Source: Bilophila wadsworthia ATCC 49260 (GTDB taxonomy: Bacteria; Desulfobacterota; Desulfovibrionia; Desulfovibrionales; Desulfovibrionaceae). Taken from it: a stretch of DNA of 64,000 bases. Shown in pieces: positions 43,755 to 52,522 of this stretch. Position 1 is the stretch's first letter. Each line of letters starts with the position of its first letter. The position numbers were made by a program, and so were the translations under genes. The notes below the pieces were generated by a model that was not told where the DNA came from, did no database searches, and was given only the letters and a program-made list of their open reading frames with translations. The stretch spans positions 21,487-85,486 of the forward strand of contig NZ_JNJP01000003.1 of NCBI RefSeq assembly GCF_000701705.1, in the 5' to 3' direction.

Positions 43755-46700
43755 ATGGAACAGATGTGTACAGCCGTATTCGCATTTCTGGAGAGCGCCA
43801 AGCCGTTTTTTCAGTACGGCAATCCCCTTCAGGAACTGTTGCCTTTTTTTGTCCGGGCGCTCGGCGGCATCCTGCCCTTGGATGCGCTGGCGATCGTCCG
43901 CATGGAAGGGAAAAAAGGCGTGTGCGAGACGGCGTGCTGGAGCGGGACGCCGCATCTGCCCGAAGCGCTGATGCTCCGTGCCTTTAACGGAAAAGAGTTC
44001 CCCAAGGCGTTTGATACCCCGTTTTCGGAGGAGGCGCTCGCCGCGTTGTTCCCGGAGGAAACGGCCGGAAAGCTCAACTGGCTGGCGTTGCCCATTGCTT
44101 GCGACGCCGATGCGCTCGGCTTGCTGTTTGTCGGCAGGGAGTCCGGAGAAACGGAGTGGCCGGATCGGGAGCGGGATTTTTTACGGCTTGTGTGCGCCAT
44201 GCTCGGGTTTTTCTTCGCGGGAAAAGCACATTGCGAACAGCAATCGTTTCATATCGGCGTGCTCAACGCGGCGATGGATCAGGTGAAAGTCGGTTTGTAC
44301 GTCACCGATCCCCACACGGACGCCATCCTGTATATGAATAAATTCATGAAGGATGTTTTCAAGCTGGAACATCCCGAGGGGAAGATCTGCTGGCAGGTGC
44401 TGCAATCCGGGATGAACGGGCGCTGCCCGTTCTGCCCTGTGGACAGGCTCATGGCCGACGCGAATCAGAATCAGGTCTTTCGGTGGGAGGAGCGGAACAC
44501 GCTGACGTGGCGGATCTATGACAACAGCGACAGCCTGATGCGCTGGACGGACGGTTCCCTCGTACACTTGCAGCAGTCTGTGGATATTACGGATTCCCTC
44601 CGCCTGCACAAGGAGGCGAACTACGACGAACTGACCGGGCTTTTGAACCGCAGGGCGGGGAAGGCCGCGCTTGCCGACGCGCTGGTACGCCTCGACAGGG
44701 AAGAATCTTCCTTGATCGTGGGGATGTTCGATTTGGACAGGCTCAAGGAAGTCAACGATGTATACGGCCATGGGGAAGGCGACCGTGCATTGCGCACCAT
44801 CGCGCAGGAGATGCAGCGGAGCTTGCACGCGCCGGACATGTGCTTCCGGCTCAGCGGGGACGAGTTCGTCGTCCTGTTCCACAATACCAACCGCCACGCC
44901 GTGGACGGGCTGGTGGCGGGCGTGCTGGAACGGCTGAAGGCACGGCGGGAACAGCTTGGCCTCCCCTATTCGCTGGAGTTCAGTTTCGGCTGTTTCAAGG
45001 TGATGCCGGGGTGCGGGATGACGGTGACCGAGGTACTCTCAAAAGCCGACGAAAGCATGTATGAGCAAAAGAAACGTGCCCATATCCGCAAAGCGGAACG
45101 GCTGCTTCAAGAGAAACAAGGGGTTGGGGATATCCCCCCGGAAGCTCTCGAGTACGATTCGCTGCGCCTGTACAATGCGCTGGTGAAAAGCACCGATTCT
45201 TATATCTTTGTTTCCAACATGAAGACCGGAATATTCCGTTACTCGCCGTCGATGGTGGAGGAGTTCGGCCTCCCGCAGTCCATCGTGGAAAATGCCGCCG
45301 CCGTCTGGGGAAGCAAGGTACACCCGGACGACAAGGCCGCTTTCATGGAGGCCAATCAGATCATCGCTGACGGGCGGTCCGACTTCCATTGCGTTGAGTA
45401 CCGGGCAAAAAACCGTAAGGGCGAGTGGATCTGGGTCCGCTGCCGGGGCTATCTGGAGCGCGATGGGGACGGCGAGCCGAGCCTGTTCGCCGGGTTCATC
45501 ACCAATCTGGGCCAGAAAAACAAAATCGATCACGTGACCGGGCTGTTCAACAAGCTGAAATTCGAAGAGGACATCGAGTCCATGCTGGAGAAGCGGCCCG
45601 AGCATCCCCTGCATCTGCTCGTCCTCGGTCTGGATGGCTTCAAGCATATCAACGAATTGTATGGCAAAAGCTTCGGGGATGAGATCCTGCGCGTGATCGG
45701 CCAGCGGATTCAGGGGATGCTCCCGCTTTCGGCTTCGGTATACCGCTTGGACGGTGACGAATTCGGCATCACGGTGAGTGGGGAACGGTTTGAAATGATG
45801 GAGCTGTACCGCTCCCTTTCGGAAAGCTTCCGTTCCCAGCAGGAATACGACGGCAAGAAGTATTTTTGCACCATCTCGGCGGGCAGCGCGAGCTATCCCG
45901 AGGACGCCTCAGGCTATACGGAATTGTCGGAGTATGCCAGCCATTCGCTGAAGTACGCCAAAAAGCTCGGCAGAAACCGGATCGTCTTTTTCAGCCGCGC
46001 CATCCTCGAACAGGAAATGCGTTCGCTGGAGTTGGTGGAATTGCTGCGCGAGAGCATCGAGCGGCAGTTCGAAGGGTTTGAGCTTGTCTATCAGCCGCAG
46101 ATAGCCGTGGATACGCGGCATGTGGTGGGCGCGGAAGCGCTGGCCCGCTGGACGTGCACGAAGTACGGCCCCGTGTCCCCCGGCGAGTTTATCCCCCTGT
46201 TGGAGCAGAGCGGGCTCATCATCCCCTTCGGCAGGTGGGTATTCCGGGAGGCCGCAGCACAGTGCAAGGCATGGACGAAAAGCCGCCCTGATTTTAAAAT
46301 CAGTATCAATCTTTCATACTTGCAAGTCGTTTCAAACAGCATGGTTCCGTTTATCAACAACACGTTGGAGCGGCTGGATCTGTCCCCCGCGAATCTGACG
46401 GTTGAATTTACGGAAAGCTGCATGATCCGTGAAAATGCCCGTATCAGGGCTGTGTTCGAGAGCATCCGAAACCTCGGCATCCGTATAGCCATGGATGATT
46501 TCGGCACGGGCTATTCTTCGCTCGGCATGCTCAAGAATTCCCCTGCGGATGTGGTCAAGATCGACAGGACTTTTGTCCGCGACATCCTGACCAGCCAGTT
46601 CGACGCCACGTTCATCCATTTTGTGGTGGCGCTCTGTCATGACGTGAACATCAAGGTCTGTCTGGAGGGCGTCGAGCGCGAGGAGGAATTCGACCGCGTG

Positions 46701-46790
46701 CGGTCGATGGGGCTTGATTTCATACAGGGGTTCTTGTTCGGGAAGCCCGTGCCTCCGGACGTTTTCGAACGCGATTTCCTGATGCCGTAA
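43755..46790 (+). CDS. GGDEF-PAS-GGDEF-EAL cyclic-di-GMP signalling protein
   Basis: A 1011-residue cytoplasmic protein. A GAF-like domain (about 1-160) is followed by a PAS domain (about 165-285, with CPFCP), a first GGDEF domain reading SGDEF at 367-371, a second PAS domain (about 470-590), a second GGDEF reading DGDEF at 666-670, and an EAL domain with EAL at 794-796, DDFGTGYSS and EGVE, which looks catalytically intact. The cyclase motifs deviate at the first Gly, so phosphodiesterase activity is the safest prediction; one GGDEF may be a GTP-binding regulator. AAGG lies before the ATG. There is no transmembrane helix. Confidence 0.9.
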   Translation: MEQMCTAVFAFLESAKPFFQYGNPLQELLPFFVRALGGILPLDALAIVRMEGKKGVCETACWSGTPHLPEALMLRAFNGKEFPKAFDTPFSEEALAALFPEETAGKLNWLALPIACDADALGLLFVGRESGETEWPDRERDFLRLVCAMLGFFFAGKAHCEQQSFHIGVLNAAMDQVKVGLYVTDPHTDAILYMNKFMKDVFKLEHPEGKICWQVLQSGMNGRCPFCPVDRLMADANQNQVFRWEERNTLTWRIYDNSDSLMRWTDGSLVHLQQSVDITDSLRLHKEANYDELTGLLNRRAGKAALADALVRLDREESSLIVGMFDLDRLKEVNDVYGHGEGDRALRTIAQEMQRSLHAPDMCFRLSGDEFVVLFHNTNRHAVDGLVAGVLERLKARREQLGLPYSLEFSFGCFKVMPGCGMTVTEVLSKADESMYEQKKRAHIRKAERLLQEKQGVGDIPPEALEYDSLRLYNALVKSTDSYIFVSNMKTGIFRYSPSMVEEFGLPQSIVENAAAVWGSKVHPDDKAAFMEANQIIADGRSDFHCVEYRAKNRKGEWIWVRCRGYLERDGDGEPSLFAGFITNLGQKNKIDHVTGLFNKLKFEEDIESMLEKRPEHPLHLLVLGLDGFKHINELYGKSFGDEILRVIGQRIQGMLPLSASVYRLDGDEFGITVSGERFEMMELYRSLSESFRSQQEYDGKKYFCTISAGSASYPEDASGYTELSEYASHSLKYAKKLGRNRIVFFSRAILEQEMRSLELVELLRESIERQFEGFELVYQPQIAVDTRHVVGAEALARWTCTKYGPVSPGEFIPLLEQSGLIIPFGRWVFREAAAQCKAWTKSRPDFKISINLSYLQVVSNSMVPFINNTLERLDLSPANLTVEFTESCMIRENARIRAVFESIRNLGIRIAMDDFGTGYSSLGMLKNSPADVVKIDRTFVRDILTSQFDATFIHFVVALCHDVNIKVCLEGVEREEEFDRVRSMGLDFIQGFLFGKPVPPDVFERDFLMP

Positions 46791-46864
46791 CGGACGGGGC
46801 CGGGAAAGGCCCTTATGTCCGGGGTTGGATGTCTCGGAGTGTGCCTCCTGCGGAAGAGGCGGGA

Positions 46865-47107
46865 TCAGAAGGAGGTCAGGGCGGCGAGGCATCCCACGGT
46901 GAAGGCGAAGCTGAAAAACAGGACAAGGGCGTTGATTCCCATCCGTTCGTCGGTTTCTTCCTTGGAAAGGTCTCCGGCTTTTTCCTTTTTCATGTCGCGG
47001 CGAATGGCCCGCACGGTGGACACAAGAAGGCATACCCATACGGGGAGCATGATCTTGGCGATGGTCGGCGTAAACACATACGGATGATCGTGCATGAGCC
47101 CGAGCAT
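46865..47107 (-). CDS. Small two-helix membrane protein, unknown
   Basis: An 80-residue protein with helices at about 13-34 (PTIAKIMLPVWVCLLVSTVRAI) and about 57-78 (INALVLFFSFAFTVGCLAALTS), joined by a charged cytoplasmic loop (RRDMKKEKAGDLSKEETDERMG). GGGAGA precedes the ATG. I do not recognise the family. It lies convergent to the GGDEF/EAL gene. Confidence 0.6.
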   Translation of the reverse strand: MLGLMHDHPYVFTPTIAKIMLPVWVCLLVSTVRAIRRDMKKEKAGDLSKEETDERMGINALVLFFSFAFTVGCLAALTSF

Positions 47108-47305
47108 GGAGGGTCTCCCTTGTTCGCCGGGCGTCCGTTGTCCGGTCTGGGCATACGCTACGCGGCATTGGTGCCGTCGGCAAGGCGCTTGCGGAAAAGG
47201 CGGCCTTCGGGCATGTCCTCTTGTCCGGTGCTGTCCCGTTTTCCGCGTCCTCCCCGGATTGAATCTCCCGGTGCTTTCCGGTAGAGCAACGCCTGCGGAG
47301 GTCGT

Positions 47306-47932
47306 ATGCTTTCTTTCGAAACGACGTGTGCGTTTTTTGTGGCATCCCTGCTGATGGCTATGACGCCGGGGCCGGACGTCATCATCGTGCTGACTCAGTC
47401 CTCATTGTACGGGATGCGGGCCGGTGTGCTCACGACGCTTGGCCTTATGACCGGGCTGCTCGGGCACACGCTGGCCGTCGCGCTCGGCGTGGCCGTCCTG
47501 TTCCAGACCTCGGAGGCCGCGTTCACGGCGTTGAAGTTCCTCGGCGCGGCCTACCTGTTGTACCTCGCGTGGCAATCCTTCCGGTCCGGGGTGTTCCGGG
47601 CCTTCCTCACACAGTCTTTGTTCCCCGGATACGGCACGCTCTATCGGCGGGGGTTCCTCTCCAACATCACCAACCCCAAGGTGACGCTGTTCTGCCTTGC
47701 GGTGCTGCCGCAGTTCGTGGAGCCGGAACGGGGCCACCCGACGCTCCAGATCCTGTCGCTCGGCGGCCTGTATGAGCTGGCCTGCCTCATCGTCTTTACG
47801 GCCATCGCCGCGCTCGGGGGCAGGATGGCGACATGGTTCAACCGTTCCGATCGCGCGCAAATGCTTATGAACCGTATTGCCGGATGCATCTTTCTGGGGC
47901 TTGCGCTCATGCTGGCCTTTGCTTCACGTTGA
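47306..47932 (+). CDS. LysE/RhtB family amino-acid exporter
   Basis: A 208-residue membrane protein with about six helices. The N terminus TTCAFFVASLLMAMTPGPDVIIVLTQSSLYGMRAGVLTTLGLMTG is the LysE/RhtB hallmark, and GFLSNITNPKVTLFCLAVLPQFV is the second conserved segment. GGAGG lies 4 bases before the ATG. Family members export amino acids such as homoserine, threonine or leucine; the substrate here is open. Confidence 0.9.
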   Translation: MLSFETTCAFFVASLLMAMTPGPDVIIVLTQSSLYGMRAGVLTTLGLMTGLLGHTLAVALGVAVLFQTSEAAFTALKFLGAAYLLYLAWQSFRSGVFRAFLTQSLFPGYGTLYRRGFLSNITNPKVTLFCLAVLPQFVEPERGHPTLQILSLGGLYELACLIVFTAIAALGGRMATWFNRSDRAQMLMNRIAGCIFLGLALMLAFASR

Positions 47933-47992
47933 TTTCCGCAATATCCCGCGTCAGGCGGAGGCGGCTCCGAGGGCGGATTCCGCCAGCGGGCC

Positions 47993-48946
47993 TCACCGGA
48001 ACCAGCCTTTCCGTTTGAGGGTAATCCACAGGAAAATGGCGAGCCAGACCATGCCCGCCAGCGTTGCATAATAGCCGTATCGCCAGCCCGTTTCGGGCAT
48101 ATAGGCGAAATTCATCCCATAAACGCCGGTGATCAGCGTGAGCGGCATGAAGATCGCGGAGAGGACCGTGAGCTGGCGCAGGCGTTGGTCGGTTTGCTGC
48201 TGGAGTACGAACTGGCAGTGCTGGAGCAGCTCGGAAAGCCGGGTCACCAGCCGGAGCGCATTCTTGGCGAGGTGGTTCTGGGCGTCCCGGATGTCCCGGA
48301 GCTTTTCGCGCACGGCGTCGGAGAGCATGGCGTGGGGCGTGAGCGCGTGCAGATCGGCAAGGCCATAGAAGAAATCCTCGAACTGGTTGACGAGGTGGTT
48401 GATCTGGCGGCGGGTGTCGAGGATGGTCTGCTCGGAGATTTTGCCCGAGGCGTTGTCCACATGCAGTGAAAGGTTCTCGGTCTGGGAGCGGGCTTCGATG
48501 AAGTTGCAGATATTCGTTTCCACGAGGCTGTCGAGCAGGGCGATGAGCAGGTCCGAGGCGGAGCGGATGCTGGCGGTGTCGCCTTCCGCGAGCTGTTTGC
48601 GTTCCCCGTCGAAATTGTAGCCTTCGTCACGGCAGAGGGTGATGACCTCCTGCGCGAACAGGATGAACGTGATGGAGACGGACCGTTTCTGCACCCATGT
48701 TTTGCGGGCCGGGACGCTGAGGAGCACATAGTCGTTCCCTGAAAACACCGACGGGAACCGTTGCGAAGACAGGACGCGCCGCCTCAGGAACGGCGGGATT
48801 TGCCGCTCCTTGAGAAAATGGGTCAGCTCCTCGCTGGTTCCCTGAATGTCCAGCCAGAGCAGCTTGTCTTCCGTTCCCTTGGCGCCTTCCGTGTCTTTCA
48901 ATTCCGTATAGGTGCCGTGTGCCAGCGTTATGGCGTGTTGTTTCAT
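47993..48946 (-). CDS. CorA-type divalent metal transporter
   Basis: A 317-residue protein with a long soluble N-terminal domain, a coiled-coil region (about 170-250) and two C-terminal helices. The signature YGMNF follows the first helix (LSAIFMPLTLITGVYGMNF); the end KRKGWFR is typical. CorA moves magnesium, cobalt or nickel; the ZntB branch moves zinc. AGGAGG precedes ATG 48946; the long upstream reading frame to 49318 is not coding. Confidence 0.9.
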   Translation of the reverse strand: MKQHAITLAHGTYTELKDTEGAKGTEDKLLWLDIQGTSEELTHFLKERQIPPFLRRRVLSSQRFPSVFSGNDYVLLSVPARKTWVQKRSVSITFILFAQEVITLCRDEGYNFDGERKQLAEGDTASIRSASDLLIALLDSLVETNICNFIEARSQTENLSLHVDNASGKISEQTILDTRRQINHLVNQFEDFFYGLADLHALTPHAMLSDAVREKLRDIRDAQNHLAKNALRLVTRLSELLQHCQFVLQQQTDQRLRQLTVLSAIFMPLTLITGVYGMNFAYMPETGWRYGYYATLAGMVWLAIFLWITLKRKGWFR

Positions 48947-49339
48947 TGCCGTCCTCCTGATCCGGTTCTTCTTGGATGATGGTATCCCAGAGCGGAGGTG
49001 AAGTCTCCTAGAGACATTACGGAAGGGGAGGCGGAGGGAGTGCGCGTCGCCTTGTTGCGCATGGGCGGATGTGGGCGGCGCAACGTGCCCGTGGAGCCGT
49101 TCGCGGAGATGGGCAAAGCCGGAACCTGCGTCGGCGGGAAGGGGGACACCGTATTTTGCTGAAAAAGAGCCGGGTAGGGTGAAGAAACATTTCTTCCGGC
49201 TTTCGCCCGGCTGCCGAGGCGGGGGCCCTGCCCTCAGTCCGCTTCTTTCCAACGGGGCGCATTCCGTATATGCTGGCGGCGAAACCGGAAGGGCCCCGCC
49301 GGGCCGTTCCGGCATCAATCCAACAGTGAGGCGATACTT
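48947..49339. other. Gap between corA and the selenoprotein gene
   Basis: No credible gene or strong hairpin is seen. It must carry the divergent promoters. Confidence 0.45.
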
Positions 49340-49648
49340 ATGATCACTCTATCCGATTCTGTCCTCGACGATCTGCGGACGTTCCGGGGGCGTAACGCGG
49401 CTCGTACGATCCGCATCGAAAAGGGTTCCAGCGGCTGACACAGCACCAACTTTGAACTGGCTCTGGATGAGCCGGAAGAAGGCGATGTGACCGAGGATGT
49501 CGGGGAATTTCATTTTTGCATGGAAAAGGCGCTGATGGATCAGGTGGGCGCGGTGTTCATCGACTATGATCCTACGGGCAGTTTCCGTATCTATACGGAA
49601 AGGCCTCTGTCCATCTTCACCACGGGCGGCGGGAGCTGTTCCCTGTAA
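49340..49648 (+). CDS. HesB/IscA-like selenoprotein with in-frame TGA (Sec33)
   Basis: Reading through one TGA (49436-49438) gives a 102-residue protein of the HesB/IscA fold. It starts MITLSDSVLDDLRTFRGRN and has GSSG-Sec-HSTNFELALDEPEEGDV, where IscA-like proteins have GGCSGPSLGLALDEP. The frame then continues with family features to a GGGSCSL end and TAA, with Cys100 near the C terminus. GAGG lies 9 bases before the ATG. The TGA sits exactly at the first metal- or sulfur-binding cysteine, and a hairpin follows at a bacterial SECIS distance. Ordinary gene callers would miss it. IscA relatives carry iron or iron-sulfur clusters; the role of the Sec form is unknown. Confidence 0.85.
49457..49475 (+). 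promoter_or_regulatory. Putative bacterial SECIS hairpin
   Basis: CTGGCTC pairs with GAGCCGG around the loop TGGAT. The loop begins 25 bases after the TGA and holds a GG, as SelB-binding hairpins of bacterial selenoprotein mRNAs usually do. Confidence 0.6.
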
Positions 49649-49781
49649 AACCCTGCCCCGCGTTTTCTCCCCTGAGGGAGGCGGCCGTTTCCCGGCCCTT
49701 CGGCGCGGGGATGTTTCTCAGCGCGCGGCGCGTTAGCGCGTTCATATAATCATTTATCTTTTATTTCAGCAAATTATAAAT

Positions 49782-49818
49782 GGAAAGTCGGGCGTACCGT
49801 TCGGCTTTCCTTTTTTTT
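49782..49818 (+). terminator. Terminator in the leader of the fucose-type operon
   Basis: GGAAAGTCG pairs with CGGCTTTCC (one G-T pair) and is followed by eight T. It lies 134 bases after the selenoprotein stop and 65 bases before the dehydratase start. It could end the selenoprotein transcript or act as an attenuator. Confidence 0.7.
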
Positions 49819-49882
49819 GTGCGCGCCGCGCGGAATGTCCGTGGGCCATGCCGGACGGGGTCTCCGTCCAAAGGATTCGGCT

Positions 49883-51475
49883 ATGCAGAAAATCCTCCGT
49901 ATCGATCCGAAAGACAATCTGATTGTGGCTCTGCGCGATCTGGCTCAAGGCGACATCATCGAAAACGACGGGCAACGTATCCAATTGGTTACGGATGTCC
50001 CCGCCAAGCATAAGTTTACCCGGGAACCCGTGCCTGTGGGAGGCATCGTTACGCTGTACGGCGTGCCCGTGGGCAAGGCCGTCGCCCCGCTCCAGTCCGG
50101 CGAGCGCATCACCGTGGACAACGTGGTCCACTACGCGGCGGAAGTCGATCTGAGCGACGCCGTTCCGTACATGTGGAAGGCCCCGGACGTCTCCCGCTGG
50201 GCGAACCGCACGTTCGACGGCGTGATCCGCCCCGACGGGCGCGTGGGGACCGCGAACTATTGGCTCATCATCCCGCTGGTGTTCTGTGAAAACCGCAACG
50301 CTCTGAAGCTGCGCGACGCGCTGGAACGGACGCTCGGGTACGCGGGGGACCATCTGGCGGACTTCGCGCGGTCGCTGGTGGGCGGCACGGGCTGCGCGCC
50401 CGCGCCCCGGCCTTTCCCGCATATCGACGGCATCCGGGCCATCACCCATAACGGCGGGTGCGGCGGCACGGCTCAGGATGCGTGGACCCTATGCCGGATG
50501 CTGGCCGCCTACGCGGACCATCCCAACGTGGCGGGGCTCACCGTGTTCAGCCTTGGCTGCGAGAAGGCGCAGATCGGGCTGTTTCAGGAGGCGCTGCGGG
50601 AGCGGAACCTTGGTTTCGACAAGCCCTGCATCCTGCTGCGGCAACAGGACTGGTCCAGCGAAGTCAAGATGATGGAAGAGGCGGTCCGCAAAACGCTGGC
50701 GCATTTCAAGAACGCCGATCTGGTGGAGCGCCGCCCCGTGCCGCTCTCGAAACTCAAGCTTGGGGTGAAGTGCGGCGGCTCGGACGGCTTTTCCGGCATT
50801 TCGGCCAACCCCGCCATCGGGGAAGTCTCGGATCGCGTGGTGACGCTCGGCGGCGGGTCCGCTCTGGCGGAATTCCCCGAGCTGTGCGGCGTGGAAGCCA
50901 ACATGATTTCCCGCTGCATCCGCAAGGAAGACAAGGCGCGCTTCCTTGATCTGATGCGCCGCTATGAGGCCGCCGCCAACGCTTGCGGGGCTTCCATCTC
51001 CGACAACCCCAGCCCCGGGAACATCCACGACGGGCTGATCACCGATGCCATCAAATCGGCTGGTGCGGCGAAGAAGGGCGGCAAGGCCCCGATCAGCGCC
51101 GTGCTCGATTACGCGGAACCCATGCCGGACGCCGGGCTGTCCCTCGTCTGTACGCCGGGCAACGACGTGGAAGCCGTGACCGGGCTCGTGGCCGCGGGCG
51201 TAAACGTGGTGTTGTTCTCCACCGGCTTGGGGACGCCCACCGGAAATCCCATCGTGCCCGTGATCAAGGTGGCGACCAATACGGCGGTGGCGGAACGGCT
51301 CAGCGACCTGATCGATTTTGACTGCGGCCCGATCATTGACGGGGAACCCATTGCGGCGGCGGCCGACCGGTTGCTCGAAAAGGTGCTCGACACCGCCAGC
51401 GGGCGGTACTCCACCAAGGCCGATCGGCTCGGGCAGCATGATTTCCTGTTCTGGAAGCGCGAAGTGTCGCTGTAG
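49883..51475 (+). CDS. UxaA family dehydratase (altronate/galactarate type), probable L-fuconate dehydratase
   Basis: A 530-residue enzyme with a SAF domain (about 1-95) and the UxaA catalytic part (about 105-530). Features are FDGVIRPDGRVGTANYWLIIPLV, THNGGCGGTAQDAW, FSLGCEKAQIG, KCGGSDGFSGISANPAIG and LSLVCTPGNDVEAVTGLVAAG, with conserved cysteines for the metal site. The family dehydrates sugar acids to 2-keto-3-deoxy acids. It is the first gene of a group with lactonase, SDR, FucP and DHDPS-like genes, so L-fuconate is a likely substrate. AAGGA precedes ATG 49883. Confidence 0.88.
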   Translation: MQKILRIDPKDNLIVALRDLAQGDIIENDGQRIQLVTDVPAKHKFTREPVPVGGIVTLYGVPVGKAVAPLQSGERITVDNVVHYAAEVDLSDAVPYMWKAPDVSRWANRTFDGVIRPDGRVGTANYWLIIPLVFCENRNALKLRDALERTLGYAGDHLADFARSLVGGTGCAPAPRPFPHIDGIRAITHNGGCGGTAQDAWTLCRMLAAYADHPNVAGLTVFSLGCEKAQIGLFQEALRERNLGFDKPCILLRQQDWSSEVKMMEEAVRKTLAHFKNADLVERRPVPLSKLKLGVKCGGSDGFSGISANPAIGEVSDRVVTLGGGSALAEFPELCGVEANMISRCIRKEDKARFLDLMRRYEAAANACGASISDNPSPGNIHDGLITDAIKSAGAAKKGGKAPISAVLDYAEPMPDAGLSLVCTPGNDVEAVTGLVAAGVNVVLFSTGLGTPTGNPIVPVIKVATNTAVAERLSDLIDFDCGPIIDGEPIAAAADRLLEKVLDTASGRYSTKADRLGQHDFLFWKREVSL

Positions 51476-51655
51476 CGGGCGGAAAGGCTGGGGAAGGGAT
51501 GCCTTCCGGAGAACGGGAGCTCCACACGGGCTTCTCTCTTCCGGAAAGAGTTCCCTCTTCTTTGAGGCCGTTGCCGTTGGCGGGGGCCGCCGCATGAAAC
51601 GGGGCCGGGATCCCATACAAGGCTGCTTCGCTGGGGCCTGTGAAGGAGGAAGACG

Positions 51656-52507
51656 ATGAGTACGGTATGGCGCGTGGACGCGCATCAGCATTTCTGGCGG
51701 TTCGATCCGGCCGCATACGGCTGGATCGGCGATGATATGGCCGTCCTGAAACGGGACTTCCTGCCCGCCGAGCTGCGGTTTGAACTGGACATCCGGCACA
51801 TCGGCGGTTCGGTGGCGGTGCAGGCCCGGGCTTCGGAGGCGGAGACGGACTTCCTGCTCGGGCTGGCGTCGTCGAATCCGTGGATTCTGGGGGTCGTGGG
51901 CTGGATCGATCTGCGGGCCGGCGATCTGGAATCCCGGCTTGAGGCGCGGGCTTCGTCCGCCGTGCTCAAGGGATACCGCCATCAGGTGCAGGATGAGCCG
52001 TCTCCTTCGGCGTTTCTGGAAGATGGGCGGTTCAACCGTGGCGTGGAAACGCTCCAGCGGGGGGGCAAGGTCTACGAGGTCCTGATCCACGCGAAAGATC
52101 TGCCCGCCGCCATTGCCTTCTGCGGGCGGCACGATCTGGGGCCGCTCGTGCTGGATCACCTCGGCAAGCCGGATGTCCGGCATGAGAGCGCGGCGGAGTG
52201 GGCCAGGCGCATCGCCCCGCTCGCGGCGCAGGAGCATGTGAGCTGCAAGCTGTCCGGGCTGATCACCGAAGCCCATTGGCACGGCTGGGACGAGCGGGAT
52301 TTGCTCCCATACCTCGACGCGGCTCTGGAATGTTTCGGGCCCTCCCGGCTGCTGTTCGGTTCGGACTGGCCCGTTTGCCTGTTGTCCGGAACGTACGATC
52401 AGGTGTGCGGGCTGGCCGGGAAGGCCACGGCGTCCCTCTCCGAGGCGGAGCGGGATGCCGTATGGGGCGGCAACGCCTGCCGCGTGTACGGCATCGGCAA
52501 TCTCTAA
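51656..52507 (+). CDS. Amidohydrolase_2 lactonase, probable L-fuconolactonase
   Basis: A 283-residue metal-dependent hydrolase. The N-terminal VDAHQHFWRFDPAAYGWIGDDMAVLKRDFLPAEL is very like known L-fucono-lactone and L-rhamnono-lactone hydrolases. VLDHLGKPDV, SCKLSGLITEAHW and LLFGSDWPVCLLSGTY complete the active site. It probably opens L-fucono-lactone to L-fuconate. GGAGGA lies before the ATG, and the SDR gene follows 15 bases later. Confidence 0.88.
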   Translation: MSTVWRVDAHQHFWRFDPAAYGWIGDDMAVLKRDFLPAELRFELDIRHIGGSVAVQARASEAETDFLLGLASSNPWILGVVGWIDLRAGDLESRLEARASSAVLKGYRHQVQDEPSPSAFLEDGRFNRGVETLQRGGKVYEVLIHAKDLPAAIAFCGRHDLGPLVLDHLGKPDVRHESAAEWARRIAPLAAQEHVSCKLSGLITEAHWHGWDERDLLPYLDAALECFGPSRLLFGSDWPVCLLSGTYDQVCGLAGKATASLSEAERDAVWGGNACRVYGIGNL

Positions 52508-52522
52508 ACGCAGGAGCATGTC

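Noticed and set aside
43348..43785. Minus-strand frame of 145 codons before the GGDEF/EAL gene
   Set aside because: No ribosome-binding site or domain, and it overlaps the start of the GGDEF/EAL gene.
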